Below are positions 1 through 5,027 of a stretch of 6,489 bases of DNA, piece after piece. The position numbers and the translations under genes were made by a program. The stretch lies in NCBI GenBank assembly GCA_045617585.1, contig JAZLIW010000048.1, positions 1 through 6,489 on the forward strand. Reading direction: 5' to 3'. The notes beneath the pieces are model-generated. The model ran no database searches and was not told the origin of the DNA. It worked only from the letters and a program-made list of their open reading frames with translations. The number at the start of each line of letters is the position of its first letter. Position 1 is the first letter of the stretch. Source of the stretch: CAKRZE01 sp045617585 (GTDB lineage Bacteria; Bacillota; Clostridia; Oscillospirales; CAG-272).

Positions 1-895
1 GCTCGAAGACCGGGGTATGGGCGTTCGGCGAATGGAAGGAGAGGAGAAAACCGCCGTCTTTTCCGGGGACGAGCATCGAATGCCCGCCGTCGAAGATCCA
101 TTCCTTCCGGTCGCACGCCGACCGGTCGCCGCGCCGATAAACGGGACGTTCGTTCTGGATCCAGTTCCCGTCAACTCTTCCGTTATCGGAACGGGCGGAC
201 GCGACGATATAGCCCTCCGCCGCGAAATTCGACCAGAGAAGGTAAAGCGCCCCGCCGTCGGTCCTGTACGGATACGGTCCGTCGGTGACGCCCGCCGCGG
301 CAAACGGCAGGTCCCGCGCGCGGAACAACTCGATCGGCTCGGAGATCAGGTGCGTAAAGTCCTCCGACAGTCTCGCCGCCGCCATACCGCCGTTCCCATC
401 CGGCATACAGGTCCACTCGTGGACGAAGATCATCCACGGCTGCCCCGCCTCGTCGACGTATAGCGTCCCGTCGATCGCGTCCCAGTCCCGCGGAGAAATG
501 CATCCGCCCGCGATATCGGTGAAGGGTCCGAGCGGGTCGGCAGACCGATAGACGGAAATACTGCGATGCCCGGTCAGAGAGGAGAAGACCGAGGTGAAAA
601 GATAGAAATTCCCGCCGTAATAATGGCATTCCGGCGCCCAGAAAAAGTCCCGGATCCCGTGAAAGTTTTCCGGCGTCCGGAAGACGGTCACCGGCTCCGA
701 CCAGTTTTCAAGATCCTCGCTCACCGAGCAGAGGATCCCGTTCCGCCCGCCGCTGTGATAAAGGTAATACCGTTCTCCGGCGCGGAGCAGAAACGGGTCG
801 CGGCAGTATATCCCCGCGGAGGTCCTTCTCTCTCCCGTATAGGTCAGCCTGTCTCCCGGATCAAACGCCGGGACCGAAAGATTGGAAATCCACAC
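1..895 (-). CDS. Glycoside hydrolase family 43 protein, partial (C-terminus beyond left edge)
   Basis: This is a five-bladed beta-propeller glycosidase of the GH43 type (beta-xylosidase / alpha-L-arabinofuranosidase group); 298 residues are visible. Family landmarks in order: RDPF with the likely general base Asp33; WAPE at 86-89; AIDGTLYVDE at 140-149 with the pKa-modulating Asp142; VHEW at 158-161; VTDGPYPYR at 203-211; and DGGHSML near 269-275, whose His272 matches the His seen in GH43 active centres. The following FHSPN segment is typical close to the C-terminus, so probably only a few tens of residues are missing. The residue at the usual general-acid Glu (EGP motif) is Asp205. No signal peptide is visible (the protein begins MWISNLSVP), so it is inferred to act in the cytoplasm on imported oligosaccharides. 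The GTG start is chosen because GGAGGA lies 9 nt upstream and no in-frame ATG lies between the promoter and this codon. The family call is firm; the substrate is unknown. It is transcribed divergently from the DHH/surE operon. Confidence 0.88.
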   Translation of the reverse strand, partial: MWISNLSVPAFDPGDRLTYTGERRTSAGIYCRDPFLLRAGERYYLYHSGGRNGILCSVSEDLENWSEPVTVFRTPENFHGIRDFFWAPECHYYGGNFYLFTSVFSSLTGHRSISVYRSADPLGPFTDIAGGCISPRDWDAIDGTLYVDEAGQPWMIFVHEWTCMPDGNGGMAAARLSEDFTHLISEPIELFRARDLPFAAAGVTDGPYPYRTDGGALYLLWSNFAAEGYIVASARSDNGRVDGNWIQNERPVYRRGDRSACDRKEWIFDGGHSMLVPGKDGGFLLSFHSPNAHTPVFE

Positions 896-904
896 TTTTC
901 TTTG

Positions 905-910
905 TCCTCC
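905..910 (-). promoter_or_regulatory. Ribosome binding site of the GH43 gene
   Basis: GGAGGA on the minus strand lies 9 nt before the GTG at 895-893. It supports this non-ATG start, because the predicted transcript begins only about 22 nt upstream of it. Confidence 0.75.
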
Positions 911-923
911 GTCCGTTTTTTTC

Positions 924-952
924 ATTGTAGCATGCCGCGTCCTTTTTGTCAA
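924..952 (-). promoter_or_regulatory. Sigma-A/sigma-70 promoter for the GH43 gene
   Basis: Read on the minus strand, a perfect -35 hexamer TTGACA (952-947) is separated by 17 bp from TACAAT (929-924), one mismatch from the -10 consensus. Transcription should start near 917, giving a leader of about 22 nt before the GTG start. Hexamers and spacing are seen directly; activity is inferred. Confidence 0.85.
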
Positions 953-956
953 GCAA

Positions 957-979
957 TGTGAGGACCGCGCGCTTTCACA
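957..979. repeat. Possible operator: short inverted repeat between divergent promoters
   Basis: TGTGA (957-961) and TCACA (975-979) form an inverted repeat with 13 bp between the arms. It sits between the two divergent -35 elements (947-952 on the minus strand, 989-994 on the plus strand), where one bound protein could affect both promoters. The arms resemble CRP half-sites, but CRP sites have a 6-bp gap, so this is not a CRP site. Arms of 5 bp can occur by chance, so the call is weak. Confidence 0.2.
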
Positions 980-988
980 AATTGGCTC

Positions 989-1017
989 TTGAAATACGTT
1001 CGTTTTTCTGCTATAAT
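989..1017 (+). promoter_or_regulatory. Sigma-A/sigma-70 promoter of the DHH-DHH-surE operon
   Basis: TTGAAA (989-994), a 17-bp spacer and a perfect TATAAT (1012-1017) form a near-consensus housekeeping promoter. Transcription should start near 1024, leaving a leader of about 36 nt before the GTG at 1060. It excludes the ATG at 946 as a start, because that codon would not be transcribed from here. The promoter probably drives all three genes to 3788, since no other promoter was noticed in the tight junctions. Confidence 0.87.
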
Positions 1018-1043
1018 AAAATATTAAAATATCATTCACGAAA

Positions 1044-1050
1044 AAGGAGG
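1044..1050 (+). promoter_or_regulatory. Ribosome binding site deciding a GTG start
   Basis: AAGGAGG, followed by three more G, lies 9 nt before the GTG at 1060-1062. It is the only strong Shine-Dalgarno sequence between the promoter and the conserved N-terminus of the DHH domain, so it fixes the start of the first gene. Confidence 0.85.
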
Positions 1051-1059
1051 GGGACCGCC

Positions 1060-2010
1060 GTGTTTGCCTCTGCATTGAACGAATTCCGGAATTCCGATAC
1101 GATCATCCTCCACCGTCACCGTTTTCCCGACGGGGACGCGATCGGTGCGCAGACGGGGCTGAAGCTGCTCCTCGCCGCAAACTATCCCGGGAAGAAAATA
1201 TTTGCCGTCGGTGACGAAAACCGGCGCTTCGCCTTTCTCCCCTCCTCGTCTCCCGACGGTATCCCGGACGAAACATACCGGGACGCGCTCGCCGTCGTTC
1301 TTGACACCCCGTCCGCCTCCATGATCTCCGACGACCGCTGGCAGACGGCGGCAAGAACGCTGCGCATCGATCACCATCCGTTCAGCGAACGGGTCGCCGC
1401 GGTCGAGCTGACGGACGCCTCCTTTGAAAGCTGCTCCGGTATGATCGCCGCGATGGCGGAGGAGGCAAAATGGAAGATCCCGCGCGCGGCGGCGCTTGCG
1501 CTCTATACCGGGATCGTCACCGACACCGGAAGATTCCGCTACGACTGCACGACGGCACGGACCCTGCGGCTCTCCGCCATGCTGATGGAAAAAGGCGGGA
1601 TCGACCTGAACGCCCTTTGCGCTTCCCTGTACGTCTCCGATTTTGAGTCGGTCCGTCTGCGCGCGGAGTTCGTCTGCCGCATCCGTCTGACCCCGCACCG
1701 CGTGGCGTACATCTACACGTCGAAGGAAGATCTGGAAGCCCTGGGGACCGACATTCCCACCGCGTCGCGCGGCATGGTCGGCACGATGTCGGATCTGCGC
1801 GGCGTGGACTTCTGGGTCAACTTTACCGAGGCGCCGGACGGCGTCTACGCCGAGCTGCGTTCCTCCGCGGCGCCCGTCACCGGGATCGCCGCAAAATACG
1901 GGGGCGGCGGCCATCCGAAAGCAAGCGGCGCGACGCTGAAGGACCGTGCGGAAGCCATGGCGCTGCTCGAAGATCTCGACCGCCTCGCTGCCTCTCTCTC
2001 AAAAACGTGA
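1060..2010 (+). CDS. nrnA: DHH-DHHA1 phosphoesterase, NrnA-like (nanoRNase / pAp phosphatase), first of tandem pair
   Basis: The protein has 316 residues, the usual size for NrnA-type enzymes, which use Mn2+ to cleave 2-5 nt RNA fragments to mononucleotides and in several species dephosphorylate pAp to AMP. The N-terminal DHH domain shows HRFPDGDAIGA (19-30 region: His20, Asp24, Asp26), a motif II Asp82 in VVLDTPS, the DHH triad at 104-106 and TGIVTDTGRFRY at 150-161 with Asp155. The C-terminal DHHA1 domain carries the substrate-binding GGGGHPKASGAT at 281-292. All expected metal ligands are present, so it looks active. The start is GTG 1060 (MFASALNEF), justified by the AAGGAGG and promoter just upstream. 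It is first gene of the operon, with 18 bp before the next gene, which encodes a divergent paralogue. The protein is cytoplasmic, with no signal or membrane segment. The family is firm; whether the main substrate is nanoRNA, pAp or pApA is not decidable from sequence. Confidence 0.9.
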   Translation: MFASALNEFRNSDTIILHRHRFPDGDAIGAQTGLKLLLAANYPGKKIFAVGDENRRFAFLPSSSPDGIPDETYRDALAVVLDTPSASMISDDRWQTAARTLRIDHHPFSERVAAVELTDASFESCSGMIAAMAEEAKWKIPRAAALALYTGIVTDTGRFRYDCTTARTLRLSAMLMEKGGIDLNALCASLYVSDFESVRLRAEFVCRIRLTPHRVAYIYTSKEDLEALGTDIPTASRGMVGTMSDLRGVDFWVNFTEAPDGVYAELRSSAAPVTGIAAKYGGGGHPKASGATLKDRAEAMALLEDLDRLAASLSKT

Positions 2011-2028
2011 AAAAGAAAGGATGCTCTT

Positions 2029-3009
2029 ATGAACGAAGATATCAAAGGAAAGATCCTTGAAAAGATCCGCGCCTACCGCCGGATCATTCTCTGCCGCCAC
2101 ACCCGCCCGGACGGGGACGCCCTCGGCGCGACGTTCGGTCTGCGCCGGATCCTGCGCCTTTCCTACCCGGAAAAGGAGGTCTTCTCGATCGGAACGGACG
2201 CCTCGGCACATCTGGATTTCCTCGGTAAGGACGATCCTGCCCTGCCCGAAGAAGCGTACCGGGACGCGCTGGTCATCATGATCGACACCGGCACGCCCGA
2301 CCGCGCGGCGGATCCCCTTGCTTTTTGCGCGAAAGAGCTGATCAAGATCGATCATCACATTGAAGAAGCGCCTTACGGCGATCTGCGCTGGGTCGAGTCT
2401 GAGCGCTCCTCCTCCTGCGAAATGATCGCGGCGCTGCGCCGTTCCTTTCCCGACGAGCTGCGGATGGATCCCATGGCGGCGACGCTGCTCTATACGGGCA
2501 TCGTGACCGACACCGGCAGATTCCGCTATTCCTGCACCTCGGGAGAAACGCTGCGGATCGCGGGAGAGCTGCTGGAATACGGCGTCGAGACGGAATCGCT
2601 CTTCTCCCGCCTCTATCTTGAGGACTTTTCCAAGATTCCCTACCGTTCTTACGTCTACGCGAACATGAAAAAGACAGAAAACGGCGTTCTCTCCGTTTAC
2701 GTCAGTCAGGAAACGCAGAAGGCACTCGGACTCTCCGCGGAGGAGACCTCCGAAGCGATCCTGTACATGGAGGGCTTCCGCGGCTGTCTGATCTGGCTCG
2801 CCTTCCTTGAGAACGAGGACGGCACGACCCGTGTCCGCCTCCGTTCGCGCTTCGTCACCGTCAACGAGCTTGCCGCCCGTCATCACGGCGGCGGTCACGA
2901 CCGCGCTTCCGGTGCGACGGTCTACTCAAAAGAAGAGATGGATACGCTGATCGCCGAAGCGGACGCGCTTGTCTCACATTACATGGCCACGGAAGAGGGC
3001 TGGATATGA
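2029..3009 (+). CDS. nrnA: DHH-DHHA1 phosphoesterase, NrnA-like, second of tandem pair
   Basis: This 326-residue cytoplasmic enzyme belongs to the same family as the gene before it. It has RHTRPDGDALGA (His24, Asp28, Asp30), IDTGTPDRA with Asp86 and the Arg often seen after motif II, IDHH (Asp108, His109, His110), TGIVTDTGRFRY (156-167, Asp161) and a DHHA1 motif GGGHDRASGAT (287-297). The DHH core is clearly similar to the upstream paralogue, but the middle and C-terminal parts differ, so this is an old duplication or two separately kept subfamily members. Differences that may alter substrate choice are Asp in place of Pro after the GGGH histidine, and the motif II surroundings. AAAGGA (2016-2021) lies 7 nt before the ATG. 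The stop overlaps the surE start as ATGA, which suggests translational coupling. Expected chemistry is hydrolysis of nanoRNA, pAp or a linear dinucleotide such as pApA; the exact role is unknown. Confidence 0.9.
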   Translation: MNEDIKGKILEKIRAYRRIILCRHTRPDGDALGATFGLRRILRLSYPEKEVFSIGTDASAHLDFLGKDDPALPEEAYRDALVIMIDTGTPDRAADPLAFCAKELIKIDHHIEEAPYGDLRWVESERSSSCEMIAALRRSFPDELRMDPMAATLLYTGIVTDTGRFRYSCTSGETLRIAGELLEYGVETESLFSRLYLEDFSKIPYRSYVYANMKKTENGVLSVYVSQETQKALGLSAEETSEAILYMEGFRGCLIWLAFLENEDGTTRVRLRSRFVTVNELAARHHGGGHDRASGATVYSKEEMDTLIAEADALVSHYMATEEGWI

Positions 3010-3788
3010 GGATCCTCCTGACCAACGACGACGGCATCGGAGCCGAAGGGCTGCGTCTGCTCGCGGACTTCGTCCGTTCCTTTGAAGAAGCCGAGATCGT
3101 CGTTGCCGCTCCGCTGACCGAACAGAGCGCCAAAAGCCAGTCGATCGAGCTCCGCCGTCCGATCGCGGTGAAGCGTGTCCCGTACGGGGATCGGATCACC
3201 GCCTACACCGTGGATTCCACGCCCGCCGACTGCGTCCGCTTTGCGCTGACCGCGCTCGGAACACCGTTCGACCTCGTTCTGTCGGGCGTCAATCGCGGCT
3301 TCAATCTCGGGGACGACGTTTCCTATTCCGGCACCTGCGCCGCCGCTTCGGAAGCAGCGCTCCGCGGGGTCCCTGCCGCCGCCCTCTCCGCCGATCCCGC
3401 CTCCTTCGGCGGGCTGAAACGGCTCGGCGATGTATGGCGTGTGATCACGGCGTACGGGACTCATGCCGACGGAAGCGTCCTGAACGTCAATTTTCCCTCC
3501 GTTCCCCGCGGGATCGCGTTCACGCGGCAGGGCGGGGCGTATTATCAGGATCATATGCTCCCGGTATCCCCGTCCGACGGCGGAGAGATTAACGAAGGAG
3601 AGACGTCGTTTTTCATGGCAGACGGATATTTTGCCTACCGGGACCGCGGTGATCTCACGCTCGATACCGACGCCGTGACGGCAGGATATATCTCGGTCAC
3701 CCCACTCACCGTCAGCCGCACCGATGAGAAAGAGCTGGAACGGCTCCGTCAGAGCGTTCCGGGCGGGATTCTATCGGACAAAACGTAA
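3006..3788 (+). CDS. surE: 5'/3'-nucleotidase SurE
   Basis: SurE is a metal-dependent phosphatase that dephosphorylates nucleoside 5'- and 3'-monophosphates and in some bacteria short polyphosphates. At 260 residues it has the usual length. The N-terminus MRILLTNDDG gives the metal-binding Asp8 and Asp9. Ser41 in QSAKSQSIE and Asn96 in SGVNRGFNLGDD match the remaining metal and phosphate ligands, and VDSTPADCVR (69-78) and SYSGTCAAASEA (106-117) are further family signatures. All catalytic positions are intact. The start overlaps the preceding stop by 4 bp (ATGA), and a purine-rich GGAAGAGGG stretch just upstream serves as its ribosome binding site. As last gene of the operon it would act on the mononucleotides released by the two DHH enzymes, turning them into nucleosides; this pathway link is inferred from gene order. 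It is cytoplasmic, with no signal peptide. Confidence 0.95.
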   Translation: MRILLTNDDGIGAEGLRLLADFVRSFEEAEIVVAAPLTEQSAKSQSIELRRPIAVKRVPYGDRITAYTVDSTPADCVRFALTALGTPFDLVLSGVNRGFNLGDDVSYSGTCAAASEAALRGVPAAALSADPASFGGLKRLGDVWRVITAYGTHADGSVLNVNFPSVPRGIAFTRQGGAYYQDHMLPVSPSDGGEINEGETSFFMADGYFAYRDRGDLTLDTDAVTAGYISVTPLTVSRTDEKELERLRQSVPGGILSDKT

Positions 3789-3789
3789 G

Positions 3790-3815
3790 AAATCATTCTT
3801 GATTTGTTTATTTTT
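3790..3815 (+). terminator. Weak candidate intrinsic terminator after surE
   Basis: AAATCA (3790-3795), a TTCT loop and TGATTT (3800-3805) form a perfect 6-bp stem, followed by a T-rich run (3807-3814). It begins 2 bp after the surE stop codon. The stem is almost all A-T pairs and would be unstable, so termination may be partial or may occur elsewhere; no better candidate was seen between surE and the next promoter. Confidence 0.25.
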
Positions 3816-3861
3816 CACAATTCATTTCAGCCCTTGCAACAATGTTCGCGGTTTTGTACAA

Positions 3862-3891
3862 TTGACGCTTTTGAGATCTCTATGCTATAAT
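3862..3891 (+). promoter_or_regulatory. Upstream promoter (P1) of the opp operon
   Basis: TTGACG (3862-3867), one mismatch from consensus, is followed after 18 bp by a perfect TATAAT (3886-3891). TG at 3883-3884 adds an extended -10 element. Transcription should start near 3898. An 8-bp palindrome TTGTACAA (3854-3861) abuts the -35 box and could be an operator half or chance. This shows that the transporter genes are a separate transcription unit from surE. Confidence 0.82.
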
Positions 3892-3899
3892 AGTATAAT
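3871..3899 (+). promoter_or_regulatory. Overlapping second promoter (P2) of the opp operon
   Basis: TTGAGA (3871-3876), a 17-bp spacer and a second perfect TATAAT (3894-3899) lie 8-9 bp downstream of P1. The two would compete for RNA polymerase, with this start near 3906. The -35 match is weaker than that of P1, so this may be minor. Confidence 0.5.
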
Positions 3900-3905
3900 A
3901 ATAGA

Positions 3906-4060
3906 CTAATATGGAAAAGAATGGGCATCCTTTTTCCCCACCCGGGCATGGAAGGCGACCCATCCGCCGATCGATGCTTTTTCACCGCGCTTCGCCGCGG
4001 TGCGCCCCAACTTCGGAGAGAAAGGAACCTTTCGCACTCACGAAAGACAAGGAAACTGAA
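3906..4060 (+). other. Long 5' leader of the opp operon with small hairpins
   Basis: About 155-160 nt separate the promoters from oppB, much longer than the leaders of the other two promoters here. The clearest structure is a GC-rich stem CACCGCG / CGCGGTG (3983-3989 with 3996-4002, 6-nt loop). Near the start codon, CTTTCG (4029-4034) pairs with CGAAAG (4041-4046). Alternatively, GAAAGG (4020-4025) mirrors CCTTTC (4028-4033), which uses the same bases. No T-rich run follows either hairpin, so neither is an intrinsic terminator. The frame is open from an ATG at 3911 into oppB, but the implied 50 residues resemble no permease N-terminus and have no ribosome binding site. No known riboswitch or T-box was recognised. 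Confidence 0.45.
4049..4054 (+). promoter_or_regulatory. Ribosome binding site of oppB
   Basis: AAGGAA lies 6 nt before the ATG at 4061. It is weaker than the sites of oppC and oppD, but it is placed correctly and favours this start over the in-frame ATGs at 3911 and 3974, neither of which has a recognisable site. Confidence 0.6.
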
Positions 4061-5014
4061 ATGGTGAAATACATCATCAAGCGCGTGATCCTGGCGATCC
4101 TGACCGTCTGGCTGGTCGCAACGCTGACCTTCTTCCTGATGCACGCGGTCCCCGGCGGACCGTTCATCGCGGAGAAATCCATCAGCCCGCAGGCGATCGA
4201 GGCGCTGAACAAAAAATTCGGTATGGACAAGAGCGTACCCGAACAGTATATGACCTATATGTTCGGCTCAAAGAACGAAGAAACCGGAAAAATGGAAGGC
4301 GGCGTCATCCGCGGCGATTTCAGCCTGAGCCTGAAGCAGCGCGGCTTTACCGTCTCCCGCATCATCACCACCAAGTTCCCGGTCTCCGCCAAGGTCGGCG
4401 GTCTCGCCGTGCTTCTGGCGCTCGTCGTCGGGATCCCGCTCGGCAGTATCGCGGCGCTGAACCGCGGAAAGTGGGCGGATAACGTGATCCTGGTCTTCAC
4501 GACCTGCGGCATCGCGTTCCCGAGCTTCGTCATCTGTACCGCCACGATGTACTTTTTCAGTATGAAACTCGGCATTCTCCCGTCCGGCGGTCTGGATCTG
4601 CCGACGAGCTATATCCTGCCGGTCTTCTCTCTCGCCTTCTATCCGATGGCGTATATCACCCGTCTGATGCGTTCCTCGATGCTCGACGTCGTCGGGCAGG
4701 ACTATATGCGCACCGCAAAGGCCAAAGGCCTTTCCCAGTCGGTCTGCCTTTTCAAGCACGCGCTGCGCAACGCGATCCTTCCGGTCGTCACCTATCTCGG
4801 TCCGATGATCGCCGGTACGCTTTCCGGCTCCTTCATCGTGGAAAAGATCTTCCGTATCCCGGGACTCGGCGGTCAGTTCGTGAGTTCGATCACCAACCGT
4901 GACTATACCGTCATCATGGGTACCACGATCTTCTACGCCGCGCTCGTCATCGTCATGATCCTGCTCGTCGATATCCTCTATAAGCTGATCGACCCGCGGA
5001 TCGAGCTGAAATAA
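4061..5014 (+). CDS. oppB: Oligopeptide/dipeptide ABC transporter permease, OppB/DppB type
   Basis: One of two membrane subunits of a peptide importer, which form the channel together with OppC. From ATG 4061 it has 317 residues, normal for the family. It begins MVKYIIKRVILAI, a classic OppB N-terminus, with a first membrane helix at about 5-29 and the HAVPGGPF signature at 28-35. An extracytoplasmic segment of about 70 residues (PEQYMTYMF through GDFSLSL) follows. Later helices lie near 110-132, 141-167, 184-203, 240-262 and 288-309. The cytoplasmic EAA loop that docks on the ATPases is DYMRTAKAKGL with KHALRNAILPV (214-243). The C-terminus YKLIDPRIELK is typical. A frame running 50 codons further upstream is open but looks noncoding, so the shorter start is used. 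It is the first gene of the operon, 13 bp before oppC. Peptide transport is most likely, though nickel or sugar-oligomer importers share the fold and are not excluded. Confidence 0.92.
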   Translation: MVKYIIKRVILAILTVWLVATLTFFLMHAVPGGPFIAEKSISPQAIEALNKKFGMDKSVPEQYMTYMFGSKNEETGKMEGGVIRGDFSLSLKQRGFTVSRIITTKFPVSAKVGGLAVLLALVVGIPLGSIAALNRGKWADNVILVFTTCGIAFPSFVICTATMYFFSMKLGILPSGGLDLPTSYILPVFSLAFYPMAYITRLMRSSMLDVVGQDYMRTAKAKGLSQSVCLFKHALRNAILPVVTYLGPMIAGTLSGSFIVEKIFRIPGLGGQFVSSITNRDYTVIMGTTIFYAALVIVMILLVDILYKLIDPRIELK

Positions 5015-5027
5015 GGAGGAGATCACA

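Noticed and set aside
17..961. Plus-strand frames and the 148-codon minus-strand frame over the GH43 gene
   Set aside because: The frame reading from GTG 895 leftwards contains all GH43 motifs in order with no stop; the other frames show no family motif.
957..979. CRP binding site between the divergent promoters
   Set aside because: The TGTGA and TCACA arms are 13 bp apart instead of 6, and classical CRP control is not expected in a Clostridia-type genome.
946..1059. N-terminal extension of 38 codons on the first DHH gene from ATG 946
   Set aside because: The extension lies across the promoter at 989-1017 and has no ribosome binding site, whereas GTG 1060 has AAGGAGG 9 nt upstream and begins just before the conserved domain.
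1036..2898. Minus-strand open frames of 292 and 299 codons opposite the two DHH genes
   Set aside because: They are shadows of the real genes: both lie in the same register against paralogous coding DNA, so their resemblance to each other only mirrors the sense-strand duplication.
3983..4010. T-box-like ACCGCG next to a hairpin in the opp leader
   Set aside because: The diagnostic GGGTGG part before ACCGCG is absent, no specifier loop or terminator is visible, and the downstream gene is a transporter permease without an evident amino-acid link.
3911..4060. 50-codon extension of oppB from ATG 3911
   Set aside because: The implied peptide is basic, proline-rich and unlike any OppB N-terminus. 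The ATG is only 5-13 nt from the predicted transcript starts and has no ribosome binding site, whereas MVKYIIKRV at 4061 is a typical family start.
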